Of a stretch of DNA of 64,000 nt, positions 52,008-60,845 are shown piece after piece. Each line of letters begins with the position of its first letter. Positions within the stretch are counted from its first letter, which is position 1. Origin of the DNA: Pseudomonas sp. URIL14HWK12:I12 (lineage in GTDB: Bacteria; Pseudomonadota; Gammaproteobacteria; Pseudomonadales; Pseudomonadaceae); the NCBI RefSeq assembly GCF_003097135.1, contig NZ_QEQL01000002.1, positions 620,001-684,000 of the forward strand, read 5' to 3'. Both the position numbers and the translations under genes were made by a program. Under the pieces are notes generated by a model. It did no database searches, was not told where the DNA came from, and saw only the letters and a program-made list of their open reading frames with translations.

Positions 52008-53246
52008 ATGCCCTTGGCCCACCTCCAGCACCTGCCTGCTCGCAGCTGGCTGCTCAAGCCCGCCCACCACCGTTGGCTCGAAGAAGAAGGCAACCGTTTG
52101 CTTGGCTTTGCCCGCGCTGCGCGCATGCCTGGCGGCTTCGGTTCGCTCGATGAGCACGGCAGGCTCGCGGCCGATGCCGTGCCCGACACGACCTTCACGG
52201 CGCGCATGACCCACTGCTTCGCCCTGGCGCACCTGCAAGGTTTGCCCGGCTTCGGCGAGCTGGTCGACCACGGCGTCGCCGCGCTGGCCGGCGCGTTGCG
52301 CGATTCGCAGCATGGCGGCTGGTTCACCAGCGCCCGGTGCGAGGGGGGCGGATACGCCAAGCAATGCTATGTGCACGCTTTCGTATGCCTGGCGGCCAGC
52401 TCCGCAGCGGTGGCTGAACGCCTTGACGCCGCTGAGCTGCTCAGTGCGGCGGCGCAGGTATTTGAAACGCATTTCTGGTCGGGTGATGAGCAAGCCTTGC
52501 GCGAAGCGTTCAGCCAGGACTGGAGCGAGCAGGAACCCTACCGCGGTGCCAACAGCAATATGCACGGTGTCGAAGCCTGCCTGGCGTTGGCCGGGGCACT
52601 CAATGACCCGCGCTGGCTCGACCGGGCCCTGGCCATCGCCCAACGCCTGGTGCACGGCCATGCCGCGCAGGGTGTGATCGAGCATTTCGACCTTAACTGG
52701 CAGCCGCTGCCCGACTATAACCGCGACCAGCCGGAGCACCCGTTTCGCCCTTACGGCCTGACCCCGGGCCACGCTTTCGAATGGGCACGCCTGCTGCTGG
52801 AGCTTGAAGGTGCGCGCCAACGCCGGGGCATGAGCGCACCGGCCTGGCTGGCCGATGACGCCGCAGCGCTGTTCGACCACGCGTTGAGCTGCGGCTGGGC
52901 GGTCGATGGGCTCCCGGGGATTGTGTACACCGTCAGCAGCAGCGGCCTCCCGGTGGTGCGCGAGCGCCTGCACTGGGTGATGGCCGAGGCCTGCGCTGCG
53001 TCGGCCAGCCTTTTGCAGCGCAGCGGCAAGCCCGAGTATGAGCGCTGGTACCGCACGTTCTGGGACTTCATCGACCAGCACCTGATCGACCGCCAACACG
53101 GCAGCTGGCGCCACGAGCTCTCACCGGCCAACGAACCGGCCGGGCGCCTGTGGCCGGGCAAACCCGACCTCTACCATGCCTACCAGGCCACGCTGATCCC
53201 GCGCCTGCCCTTGGGCTGGACGTTGGCGCAGTGGTGTTGCCGCTGA
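52008..53246 (+). CDS. AGE-family sugar isomerase/epimerase (YihS/mannose isomerase-like)
   Basis: 412 residues, (alpha/alpha)6 barrel of N-acylglucosamine 2-epimerases. Likely active-site segments are DTTFTARMTHCFALAHLQG, YRGANSNMHGVEACLALAG, GLTPGHAFEWARLLLEL and YHAYQATLIPRLP; the two conserved His (NMHG and PGHAFEW) are present. Relatives interconvert mannose/fructose/glucose or isomerise sulfoquinovose. The gene has AAGGAA upstream and no operon partner. Substrate cannot be fixed without comparison to characterised members. Confidence 0.88.
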   Translation: MPLAHLQHLPARSWLLKPAHHRWLEEEGNRLLGFARAARMPGGFGSLDEHGRLAADAVPDTTFTARMTHCFALAHLQGLPGFGELVDHGVAALAGALRDSQHGGWFTSARCEGGGYAKQCYVHAFVCLAASSAAVAERLDAAELLSAAAQVFETHFWSGDEQALREAFSQDWSEQEPYRGANSNMHGVEACLALAGALNDPRWLDRALAIAQRLVHGHAAQGVIEHFDLNWQPLPDYNRDQPEHPFRPYGLTPGHAFEWARLLLELEGARQRRGMSAPAWLADDAAALFDHALSCGWAVDGLPGIVYTVSSSGLPVVRERLHWVMAEACAASASLLQRSGKPEYERWYRTFWDFIDQHLIDRQHGSWRHELSPANEPAGRLWPGKPDLYHAYQATLIPRLPLGWTLAQWCCR

Positions 53247-53291
53247 TGGGCTAAGCTGCCAAGGCCCCTCTCTGGAACAAGGCTGAACACG

Positions 53292-53828
53292 ATGAAAAGC
53301 TGGATTGCCCTTTCGCTGGTCCTGGCGGCAAGCGGCGCGGCACAGGCCGCGACCGCCGCCGACACATTGAAGGTTGAACTCAAGCAAGCCACCGCCCAAG
53401 GCGAAGGTAAAAGCATCGGCAGCGTTACGCTCTCCGAAAGCCCTTACGGGGTGGTCTTCACCCCCGCCCTGGAGGGCGTCGCGCCAGGCGTGCACGGTTT
53501 CCATGTACATGCCAACGGCAGCTGCGCGCCGACCGAGGCTGACGGCAAGCCAGTGCCAGCCGGCGCTGCCGGCGGCCACTGGGACCCGGCCAACACTGGC
53601 AAGCACAGCTTCCCATGGGACGATGCGGGCCACCGCGGCGACCTGCCACCGTTGATCTTCACCGCCGATGGCAAGGCTGATCAGCCGGTGCTCGCGCCGA
53701 AGATCAAGCACTTGGCCGACCTCAAAGGCCATGCCTTGATGGTTCACGTCGGCGGCGACAACCACGCCGACCACCCGGCACCGCTAGGCGGTGGCGGCGC
53801 TCGTTTCGCTTGCGGCGTGATTGAGTAA
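53292..53828 (+). CDS. sodC: Periplasmic Cu,Zn superoxide dismutase
   Basis: 178 residues. The signal peptide ends near [10 protein letters not shown]. The copper ligands are in [11 protein letters not shown] and near the C-terminus in [13 protein letters not shown]; zinc ligands are in [12 protein letters not shown] and [10 protein letters not shown]. The structural disulfide would use the Cys of NGSC and of RFACGVIE. It removes superoxide in the periplasm. It is monocistronic, and a perfect twelve-pair inverted repeat lies 10 bp after the stop. Confidence 0.94.
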   Translation: MKSWIALSLVLAASGAAQAATAADTLKVELKQATAQGEGKSIGSVTLSESPYGVVFTPALEGVAPGVHGFHVHANGSCAPTEADGKPVPAGAAGGHWDPANTGKHSFPWDDAGHRGDLPPLIFTADGKADQPVLAPKIKHLADLKGHALMVHVGGDNHADHPAPLGGGGARFACGVIE

Positions 53829-53837
53829 CCTGCCACT

Positions 53838-53866
53838 CGACGTCATGCCGCGCAGGCATGACGTCG
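53838..53866 (+). terminator. Perfect inverted repeat after sodC
   Basis: CGACGTCATGCC-GCGCA-GGCATGACGTCG: a perfect twelve-pair stem with a five-base loop and no T-run. It could terminate sodC or be an operator for the downstream aminotransferase gene, whose ATG is 79 bp further on. Confidence 0.5.
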
Positions 53867-53944
53867 GGAGTAATGCTCGCTTGTGGCACATCGCAGCCGG
53901 CTCGGATACTGCCTGCTCTTCGAGCTACCGACGAGCCCGCCCTC

Positions 53945-55153
53945 ATGGCCGAATTACCCGCCTACCGCTTCGCCCCTGCCTTCGAGGCGCCGAGCGGCTC
54001 CGCCATCCGTGAACTGTTCAAGTACCTCTCGCAACCCGGCATGATTTCCTTCGCTGGCGGCTATCCGCCACCGGCCCTGTTCGATCGGGAGGGCCTTGCA
54101 GAAGCAAGCGAACGTGCACTGCGCCAGGCGCCGGTAGACTGCCTCCAATACGCTGCCACCGAAGGCCTGCCCGCGCTGCGCGAGCAGCTGCAGGCGCTGA
54201 TGCAACGGCGTGGCGCCGAGGTGGCGCTGGACGAACTCATGGTGACCACTGGCTCCCAACAGGGCCTGGACCTGCTGATCAAGGTGCTGCTCAGCCCTGG
54301 CGACCAGGTGCTGGTGGAGCGCCCCACCTACCCGGCTACCCTGCAGGCGCTGCGCCTTGCAGGCGTGCAAGCGGTGGGCGTGCCCACCGATGGCGAAGGC
54401 CTTGCCACCGACGCCCTGGGTGATCAACTGGCCGGCCAGCCGCGCGGGCGTTTTCGCTTTCTCTATTGCGTACCGAATTTTGCCAACCCCACCGGTGCCT
54501 GCCTGCCCCTGGCGCGGCGCCTGGCACTGCTTTCTCTGGCGGCCGAGCACGACTTTCTGATCATCGAAGACGACCCCTACGGCGCGCTGCGCTTCGCCGG
54601 CGAGCCGGTGCCGTCGTTGCTGGCGTTGCAACACCGGGTGCCCGGTGCAGCGGGGCGGGTAGTGCACCTGTCGAGCCTGTCCAAGATCGTCGCGCCCGGG
54701 CTGCGCGTTGGGTGGATGGTGGCGCCCTTGCCCGTGCGCCAGCGCTGCACCATTGCCAAACAGACCGTCGACCTGTGCACCTCGCCTTGGGCGCAGCGTA
54801 TCGCCGCCGAGTACTTGGCCGCCGGCAGCCTTGAGCGGCACCTGCCGCAGCTGGTGGCCGGCTACCAGGCCAAGGCCGAGCGCATGCTGGCGGGGCTGGC
54901 CGGGTTGGGCGGGCAGTTCGAAATGACGGCCCCGCAGGGCGGTATGTTCGTCTGGGGGCGCTGCACCGGTGGCGTGCAGGCCAGTGCGCTGTTCAGCCAG
55001 GCGGTGGCGCACAACGTGATTTTCGTGCCGGGCCAGGCGTTCTTCGGTGACGAGCCAGACCCGCAGGCGTTGCGCCTGTCGTTCGCTGCCCCCGATCTTG
55101 CTGCCATCGACGAGGGGCTGGCGCGTCTGCGGCGGGCTTTCGAGGCGCTGTGA
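53945..55153 (+). CDS. PLP-dependent aminotransferase, 2-aminoadipate (LysN/MocR-catalytic) type
   Basis: 402 residues, class-I fold. The N-terminal MISFAGGYPPPALFD and VTTGSQQGLDLLIKVLLSPG, the PLP-anchoring NFANPTG and DDPYGALRF, and the Schiff-base lysine in HLSSLSKIVAPGLRVGW are complete. Family members transaminate 2-aminoadipate, aromatic or branched amino acids. It has no N-terminal GntR domain, so it is an enzyme rather than a MocR regulator. The ATG at 53945 gives the usual length. Followed by the PhoP-box region of oprH. Confidence 0.9.
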   Translation: MAELPAYRFAPAFEAPSGSAIRELFKYLSQPGMISFAGGYPPPALFDREGLAEASERALRQAPVDCLQYAATEGLPALREQLQALMQRRGAEVALDELMVTTGSQQGLDLLIKVLLSPGDQVLVERPTYPATLQALRLAGVQAVGVPTDGEGLATDALGDQLAGQPRGRFRFLYCVPNFANPTGACLPLARRLALLSLAAEHDFLIIEDDPYGALRFAGEPVPSLLALQHRVPGAAGRVVHLSSLSKIVAPGLRVGWMVAPLPVRQRCTIAKQTVDLCTSPWAQRIAAEYLAAGSLERHLPQLVAGYQAKAERMLAGLAGLGGQFEMTAPQGGMFVWGRCTGGVQASALFSQAVAHNVIFVPGQAFFGDEPDPQALRLSFAAPDLAAIDEGLARLRRAFEAL

Positions 55154-55180
55154 GGGCTGTTGCGGTGTGATCGGCGGGCG

Positions 55181-55219
55181 GTTCAGCGCAGGTTCAGGGA
55201 GGGTTCAGGGGGCGTTCAG
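55181..55219 (+). promoter_or_regulatory. PhoP-box array: four GTTCAG repeats at 11-bp spacing
   Basis: GTTCAG occurs at 55181, 55192, 55203 and 55214, exactly 11 bp apart. It is followed 9-11 bp later by a -10-like CATAACCT. Direct repeats of a hexamer spaced one helical turn are the PhoP binding pattern, and the downstream operon is oprH-phoPQ, the classical autoregulated PhoP target. Confidence 0.8.
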
Positions 55220-55279
55220 GGCCAGGCTCATAACCTGAGCCCATCCCCACCACGGGCACTGCCCGATAAGGAGCGCCAC

Positions 55280-55879
55280 ATGAAAGCCCTGCAAAGCCTG
55301 CTGATCGCCACTGCTTTTTTCGGTGCGTCAACCCTGGCCCATGCCGACACCCGCAACTTCGCCGGCGTCACCTACGGCCAGACCAGCGACCAACTGGACA
55401 AGTCCAACGCGCTGGACGCCAGCCTCGGCAACCCTGACACCAATGGCGTGATCAAGCACGAAAACACTTGGGGCCTGCGCGCAGGCCAGCAAAACGAGCA
55501 AGGCCGTTACTACGCAACCTACGAGTACAACGCCGGTGACCATCAGGGCCTGAAGTTGCGCCAGCAAAACCTGCTCGGCAGCTATGACGTCTTCTACCCG
55601 GTGGCCAGTGGCACCAAGCTGTTTGGCGGTGGCACCCTGGGTGTCACGGAACTGACGCAGAAGTCAGCCGGTTTCGACCACGACAGCGGGGTTGGCTATG
55701 CGGTCGGCGCGCAGGCCGGTATCCTCCAGCAGGTGTCTCAGAATGTGTCGCTAGAGGCGGGCTACCGCTACCTGCGCACCAACGCCAAGGTCGACTTCGA
55801 CCAGGACGGTGACAAGCTAGGTTCGGCCCGCATGAACAGCTCTGCCCAGCCTTACCTTTCGGCCAACTACCAGTTCTGA
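55280..55879 (+). CDS. oprH: Outer-membrane protein OprH
   Basis: 199 residues. Signal peptide (SLLIATAFFGASTLAHA-DTR) and an eight-strand beta-barrel ending SAQPYLSANYQF, with terminal Phe. The segments RAGQQNEQGRYYATYEYNAG and KLRQQNLLGSYDVFYP match OprH of P. aeruginosa closely. OprH binds LPS and takes the place of divalent cations when magnesium is low. It is the first gene of oprH-phoP-phoQ, with a PhoP-box array upstream. Confidence 0.92.
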   Translation: MKALQSLLIATAFFGASTLAHADTRNFAGVTYGQTSDQLDKSNALDASLGNPDTNGVIKHENTWGLRAGQQNEQGRYYATYEYNAGDHQGLKLRQQNLLGSYDVFYPVASGTKLFGGGTLGVTELTQKSAGFDHDSGVGYAVGAQAGILQQVSQNVSLEAGYRYLRTNAKVDFDQDGDKLGSARMNSSAQPYLSANYQF

Positions 55880-55942
55880 ACCACGCCCGCCGCCCACCGG
55901 CACCGCCTGCCCGGTGGGTGGCCGTTCGTACAAGGGGAATGC

Positions 55943-56620
55943 ATGAAGATTCTGGTGGTTGAAGACGAAGCCTTGCTGCGCCATCACCTGCGTACGCGCC
56001 TGGCCGAAAGCGGCCACGTGGTGGAAGCGGTGGCCAACGCCGAAGAGGCGCTGTACCAGGCTGAGCAGTTCAACCACGACCTTGCGGTGATTGACCTGGG
56101 CTTGCCCGGCATGGGCGGGCTGGACCTGATCCGCCAGTTGCGTTCGACGGGCAAGAGCTTCCCGATCCTGATCCTGACCGCCCGTGGCAACTGGCAAGAC
56201 AAGGTCGAAGGCCTGGCTGCCGGCGCCGATGACTACGTGGTCAAACCCTTTCAATACGAGGAGCTCGAAGCGCGCTTGCACGCGCTGCTGCGCCGCTCCA
56301 GTGGCTTCACCCAGGCCAGCATCACAGCAGGCCCGCTGCAACTGGATTTGGGGCGCAAGCAGGCCAGCCTCAACGAGCAGCCGCTGGGCCTGACCGCATT
56401 CGAATACCGGATTCTCGAATACCTGATGCGCCACCACCAACAGGTAGTGGCCAAGGAGCGGCTGATGGAGCAGCTCTACCCCGGCGATGAAGAGCGCGAC
56501 CCTAACGTGATCGAGGTGCTGGTGGGGCGTATCCGACGCAAGCTGGAAGCCGAGCCAGGCTTTCGCCCCATCGACACCGTGCGTGGCCTGGGCTACCTGT
56601 TCACCGAGCGCTGCCGATGA
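55943..56620 (+). CDS. phoP: Response regulator PhoP
   Basis: 225 residues, OmpR/PhoB type. The receiver shows ILVVEDEALLRHHLRTRLAE, the phosphoryl Asp in AVIDLGLPGMGG (about residue 51) and the conserved Lys in DYVVKPF. The winged-helix output domain ends with NVIEVLVGRIRRKLEAEPGF and DTVRGLGYLFTE. Together with PhoQ it responds to low magnesium and controls LPS modification and oprH. It lies 63 bp after oprH and overlaps phoQ by 4 bp. Confidence 0.95.
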   Translation: MKILVVEDEALLRHHLRTRLAESGHVVEAVANAEEALYQAEQFNHDLAVIDLGLPGMGGLDLIRQLRSTGKSFPILILTARGNWQDKVEGLAAGADDYVVKPFQYEELEARLHALLRRSSGFTQASITAGPLQLDLGRKQASLNEQPLGLTAFEYRILEYLMRHHQQVVAKERLMEQLYPGDEERDPNVIEVLVGRIRRKLEAEPGFRPIDTVRGLGYLFTERCR

Positions 56621-57957
56621 TGCGCTCGCTGCGCCTGCGCTTGATGCTGGCCGCAGCGCTGCTGGCGGTGCTGTTCATGGTGGGCCTGTTGCCAGCGCTG
56701 CAAAGTGCGGTGAGCCTGGCCTTGCGCGAGGCGATCGAGCAGCGCCTGGCCTCGGACGTGACTACCCTGATTTCCTCGGCGCGGGTCGAAGGCGGCCAGT
56801 TACGCATGCCGGCCTTGCTGCCTGATGAGCGCTTCAACCTGCCGGACGGGCGCCTGCTGGGCTACATCTATGACCGTCATGGCAAGCTGGTCTGGCGGTC
56901 ACGCGCCGCCACCGAGCAGCATGTGGAGTACACGCCCCGCTACGATGGGCAGGGCAACGTGTTCTCGCGCGCCTACGGCGACGATGGCCGCGAGTACTGG
57001 ATCTACGACGTCGAAGTGCAGCTGCTCGGTGGGCAAAGCGCCGCCTACAGCTTCGTGGCGCTGCAATCGGTGGACGATTACCAGAACACCCTGCGCAACC
57101 TGCGCGAACACTTCTACCTGGGCTTTGGCGCAGCGCTGCTGGCGCTGTTGCTGCTGCTCTGGGGCGGCCTTACCTGGGCCTTGCGATCACTCAGGCGCAT
57201 GAGCGTTGAGCTCGATGACGTGGAGGCCGGGCGCCGCGAAGGGCTGTCGGACGACCACCCACGTGAGTTGTTGCGCCTGACCCGTTCGCTCAACCGCTTG
57301 CTGCGCAGCGAGCGCGAGCAGCGCGGGCGCTACCGCGATTCGCTGGGTGACCTGGCGCACAGCCTGAAGACGCCACTGGCCGTCTTGCAGGGGGTGAGCG
57401 AGAACCTCGCCCAGCATGAGCTGGACCAGGCGCTGATCCTGCAACAGCAGATCGAGCGCATGAGCCAGCAGATCGGCTACCAATTGCAGCGCGCCAGCCT
57501 GCGCAAGAGCGGCCTGGTGCAACACCGCGCGATACTGCAGCCGCTCCTGGAAAGCCTCTGCGCGACGCTGGCCAAGGTCTACCGCGACAAGCCGGTGGCT
57601 GTCAGCACGGCGCTGGCCGAACCAGGCTGGGTGCCCATGGAGGAGGGCGCCTTGCTGGAGTTGCTGGGCAACCTTCTGGAAAACGCCTATCGCCTGTGCG
57701 TCAGCCAGGTGCGGGTGAGCCTGCACGATGAAGCCGGCTGGCGTGTACTGAGCGTGGAAGACGATGGCCCAGGTGTACCGGCCACCCAGCGTGAGCGGAT
57801 TCTGCGCAGAGGTGAGCGCCTCGACACCCAGCACCCTGGCCAAGGCATTGGCCTGGCGGTGGTCAAGGACATCATCGACAGCTACGACGCCCAGCTGGTG
57901 CTGGACGACTCGCCCTTGGGTGGTGCGGCGTTTCACATTCGCCTGCGCTTGGCATAG
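56617..57957 (+). CDS. phoQ: Sensor histidine kinase PhoQ
   Basis: 446 residues. Two membrane segments (about 8-30 and 167-190) enclose a roughly 135-residue periplasmic sensor. A HAMP-like linker leads to the HisKA box LGDLAHSLKTPLAVLQ with the phospho-accepting His, then the ATPase domain (LLGNLLENAYRLC, VEDDGPGVP, HPGQGIGLAVVKDI). It senses divalent cations and phosphorylates PhoP. It overlaps phoP by 4 bp; the ATG-ATG at the start leaves two possible initiators 3 bp apart. Confidence 0.95.
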   Translation: MMRSLRLRLMLAAALLAVLFMVGLLPALQSAVSLALREAIEQRLASDVTTLISSARVEGGQLRMPALLPDERFNLPDGRLLGYIYDRHGKLVWRSRAATEQHVEYTPRYDGQGNVFSRAYGDDGREYWIYDVEVQLLGGQSAAYSFVALQSVDDYQNTLRNLREHFYLGFGAALLALLLLLWGGLTWALRSLRRMSVELDDVEAGRREGLSDDHPRELLRLTRSLNRLLRSEREQRGRYRDSLGDLAHSLKTPLAVLQGVSENLAQHELDQALILQQQIERMSQQIGYQLQRASLRKSGLVQHRAILQPLLESLCATLAKVYRDKPVAVSTALAEPGWVPMEEGALLELLGNLLENAYRLCVSQVRVSLHDEAGWRVLSVEDDGPGVPATQRERILRRGERLDTQHPGQGIGLAVVKDIIDSYDAQLVLDDSPLGGAAFHIRLRLA

Positions 57958-57966
57958 GCCCGGCAG

Positions 57967-58024
57967 GTGGCGAAAATCCGCCACGCAGAACCACTCCCTA
58001 GGCCTGCTTGGCGGAATTTCGCCA
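57967..58024 (+). promoter_or_regulatory. Two upstream activator dyads of dctA
   Basis: GTGGCG-aaaatc-CGCCAC (57967-57984) and TGGCG-gaattt-CGCCA (58009-58024) share the half-site TGGCG/CGCCA. Their centres are 41 bp apart, about four helical turns. They lie 76-133 bp upstream of the sigma-54 promoter, as expected for DctD or a related enhancer-binding protein. Confidence 0.7.
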
Positions 58025-58099
58025 TTTCTGCTCGACTACTTTTCCCGCCCGGCGCTTGCACCGCCCGCCAATGCTAGCCAAAAGCCTTATCACACGAAC

Positions 58100-58115
58100 T
58101 GGCACGCGCTTTGCG
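58100..58115 (+). promoter_or_regulatory. Sigma-54 promoter of dctA
   Basis: TGGCACGCGCTTTGCG matches the RpoN consensus TGGCACG-N4-TTGC with GG at 58101-58102 and GC at 58113-58114, ten bases apart. It is about 110 bp upstream of the dctA ATG. Confidence 0.88.
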
Positions 58116-58222
58116 AAGCATTTGGCAGCCCGCCGCGTGGCCGGCCCCCAAACAACTACAAATCCAAGGTGTCGTGAGCGTTTGGTAATGGATTGCCAGA
58201 CGATGCGCTTGAGGAAACTGCT

Positions 58223-59539
58223 ATGACGACTCGTCAGCCTCTGTACAAATCGCTGTATTTCCAGGTGATCCTCGCGATCATCATCGGTGTCCTGATCGGC
58301 CACTACTATCCTGATGCCGGTAAAGCCCTCAAGCCCCTGGGCGACGGTTTCATCAAACTGATCAAGATGGTCATCGCCCCCATCATCTTCTGCACGGTCG
58401 TCAGCGGCATCGCGGGCATGCAGAGCATGAAATCGGTCGGCAAGACCGGCGGTTACGCACTGCTGTATTTCGAAATCGTTTCCACACTGTCGCTGATCAT
58501 CGGCCTGGTCGTGGTCAACCTGGTTCAGCCAGGCGCCGGCATGAACATCGACCCTGCCACCCTCGACGCCTCCAAGATTGCCGGCTATGTAGCTCAGGGT
58601 AACGACCAGAGCGTGATCGGCTTCATCCTCGGCATCATCCCCGACACCATCTACAGCGCCTTCGCCAAAGGCGACGTGCTGCAGGTGCTGATGTTCTCGG
58701 TGCTGTTCGGCTTCGCCCTGCACCGCCTGGGTGCCTATGGCAAACCGGTGCTGGACCTGATCGATCGCTTCGCCCATGCCATGTTCAACATCATCAACAT
58801 GATCATGAAGCTCGCGCCGCTGGGCGCGCTGGGTGCCATGGCGTTCACCATTGGCGCCTACGGCGTCGGTTCGCTGGTGCAGCTGGGCCAGCTGATGGCC
58901 TGCTTCTACATCACCTGCGTACTGTTCGTGGTGCTGGTGCTGGGCGCGATCTGCCGTGCACATGGCTTCAGCGTTCTGAAAGTGGTGCGCTACATCCGTG
59001 AAGAGCTGCTGATCGTACTGGGCACCTCCTCCTCGGAATCGGCCCTGCCACGCCTGCTGGCCAAGATGGAGCGCGCTGGCGCCAACAAGTCGGTGGTTGG
59101 CTTGGTGATTCCTACCGGCTACTCCTTCAACCTCGACGGCACCTCGATCTACCTGACCATGGCTGCCGTGTTCATCGCCCAGGCTACCAACGCGCACATG
59201 GACATCTGGCACCAGCTGACCCTGCTGGCGGTGCTGCTGCTGTCTTCGAAAGGCGCTGCAGGGGTGACCGGCAGCGGCTTCATCGTGCTGGCTGCCACCC
59301 TCTCGGCCGTCGGCCACCTGCCGGTCGCCGGCATGGCGCTGATCCTGGGCATCGACCGCTTCATGTCCGAAGCCCGCGCCCTGACCAACCTGGTCGGTAA
59401 CGCGGTCGCCACCCTGGTGGTTGCCAAGTGGGTCGGCGAGCTGGACGAAGCCAAGCTCAAGAGCGAACTGGATTCCGGCGGCGCCCCGCTGGAGCTGACC
59501 GCTCCCCAAGACGACCTGAAAGTGGCCGAAACCCGCTGA
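58223..59539 (+). CDS. dctA: C4-dicarboxylate transporter DctA
   Basis: 438 residues, DAACS-family Na+/H+:dicarboxylate symporter. [20 protein letters not shown] at the start, the hairpin-loop motif [38 protein letters not shown] and the late [20 protein letters not shown] are all canonical. It imports succinate, fumarate and malate. The start at 58223 has GAGGAAAC 5 nt upstream. Sigma-54 promoter, two activator dyads and a strong terminator frame the gene. The dctBD sensor pair is not in this window. Confidence 0.96.
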   Translation: MTTRQPLYKSLYFQVILAIIIGVLIGHYYPDAGKALKPLGDGFIKLIKMVIAPIIFCTVVSGIAGMQSMKSVGKTGGYALLYFEIVSTLSLIIGLVVVNLVQPGAGMNIDPATLDASKIAGYVAQGNDQSVIGFILGIIPDTIYSAFAKGDVLQVLMFSVLFGFALHRLGAYGKPVLDLIDRFAHAMFNIINMIMKLAPLGALGAMAFTIGAYGVGSLVQLGQLMACFYITCVLFVVLVLGAICRAHGFSVLKVVRYIREELLIVLGTSSSESALPRLLAKMERAGANKSVVGLVIPTGYSFNLDGTSIYLTMAAVFIAQATNAHMDIWHQLTLLAVLLLSSKGAAGVTGSGFIVLAATLSAVGHLPVAGMALILGIDRFMSEARALTNLVGNAVATLVVAKWVGELDEAKLKSELDSGGAPLELTAPQDDLKVAETR

Positions 59540-59552
59540 TCGGGCTTGGCTG

Positions 59553-59588
59553 AAAAAAACCGGCGCCAGTGATGGCGCCGGTTTTTTT
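59553..59588 (+). terminator. Intrinsic terminator of dctA
   Basis: AAAAAAACCGGCGCC-N6-GGCGCCGGTTTTTTT: an eight-pair GC-rich stem with A and T tracts on both sides, 13 bp after the dctA stop. The symmetry suggests it also works for the opposite strand. Confidence 0.93.
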
Positions 59589-59648
59589 ATGGGGCAGGGT
59601 GGCCATGCCGGATCACCTGTGCGGCGGGCCGCTGGCCGCGCCCGAGCC

Positions 59649-60692
59649 TCATGCCTGCATGTCGATCACGAACCGGTACCGCACATCACCCTTGAGCGTG
59701 CGCTCGAACGCTTGGTTGATGTCTTTGAGGGCCAGGGTCTCGATGTCGCACACGATCGCGTGTTCGGCGCAGTAGTCGAGCATCTCCTGCGTTTCGCCGA
59801 TGCCACCGATCAACGAGCCCACCACCGCGCGGCGCTTGCCGATCAGGTTGGCGGCGTGGATAGCCGGCTCGATCGGCTCGATCAGGCCCACCAGGATGTG
59901 GGTGCCGCCGAAGCGCAGAGTTTCCAGGTAGGGGTTGAGGTCGTGCTGCACCGGGATGGTGTCGAGCAGAAAATCGAAGTGCCCGGCTACGGCAGCCATC
60001 TGCTCCGGCTCGCTGGACAACACCACCGCGTCGGCGCCCAGGCGCAGGGCCTCGTCGATCTTGCTGGCCGAGCGGGTGAACACAGTGACCTGGGCGCCGA
60101 GGGCCTTGGCGAACTTGATGCCCATGTGGCCCAGGCCGCCCATGCCCAGCACGCCGACCTTGTGGCCTGCACCTACGCCGTGGCGGCGCAGCGGCGACCA
60201 GGTGGTGATGCCGGCACACAGCAGGGGCGCAGCGGCCGCCAGGTCCAGGCCGTCGGGCATTTTCACCACGAACGCATCGCTGACCACGATGTGGTCGCTG
60301 TAGCCACCCTGGGTCAGGGTGCCGTCGTGGCGGTCGTAACTGGTGTAGGTCATGGTCGGGCCTTCATCGCAGTATTGCTGCTGGTCGGCCGCGCACGCCG
60401 GGCACTGGCGGCAGGCATCGACCATGCAGCCTACCCCCACGGCATCGCCCACCTTGAAGCCGGTGACCTGGCTGCCCACCGCGCTGACCCGGCCGACGAT
60501 CTCGTGGCCTGGCACCAGCGGGTAATTGGCGATGCCCCATTCGTTGCGCGCCTGGTGGATGTCGGAGTGACACACCCCGCAGTAGAGGATGTCGATGGCC
60601 ACGTCGTCGGCGCGCAGGGCGCGGCGTTCGAAACTGAACGGCACCAAAGGGGTGGTAGGGGAGAGGGCGGCATAGCCGTGAGTAGGGCGCAT
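59649..60692 (-). CDS. Zinc-dependent NAD(P)-alcohol dehydrogenase (YahK/CAD-like)
   Basis: 347 residues. The catalytic zinc site is in YCGVCHSDIHQARNEW and VPGHEIVGRVSAVG; the structural zinc cysteines are in CRQCPACAADQQQYC. The cofactor loop is VGVLGMGGLGHMGIKFAKAL. This is the cinnamyl-alcohol-dehydrogenase-like class (YahK/AdhC) that usually reduces aldehydes with NADPH. The AraC regulator gene diverges from it across 153 bp, which suggests it as the regulatory target. Confidence 0.92.
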   Translation of the reverse strand: MRPTHGYAALSPTTPLVPFSFERRALRADDVAIDILYCGVCHSDIHQARNEWGIANYPLVPGHEIVGRVSAVGSQVTGFKVGDAVGVGCMVDACRQCPACAADQQQYCDEGPTMTYTSYDRHDGTLTQGGYSDHIVVSDAFVVKMPDGLDLAAAAPLLCAGITTWSPLRRHGVGAGHKVGVLGMGGLGHMGIKFAKALGAQVTVFTRSASKIDEALRLGADAVVLSSEPEQMAAVAGHFDFLLDTIPVQHDLNPYLETLRFGGTHILVGLIEPIEPAIHAANLIGKRRAVVGSLIGGIGETQEMLDYCAEHAIVCDIETLALKDINQAFERTLKGDVRYRFVIDMQA

Positions 60693-60845
60693 CTAGGGCT
60701 CCGTAAGCAAGCTGAACAGGGCACGCAGTGTGCCGCCGAGACGGCGGCGCGGCGATGGCGAAAACTGTGCCCGGCATGCTGAAAACTCCACGGCAACGAC
60801 ATTTTTTGCGATCATGGGCGCCCTGTGTGTTGCCTTGCCCTGCCC

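Noticed and set aside
57998..59509. A 503-residue open frame antisense to dctA, rich in His, Gln and Asp
   Set aside because: It is entirely opposite a canonical transporter gene and its promoter. Its composition is that of a reversed membrane-protein sequence.
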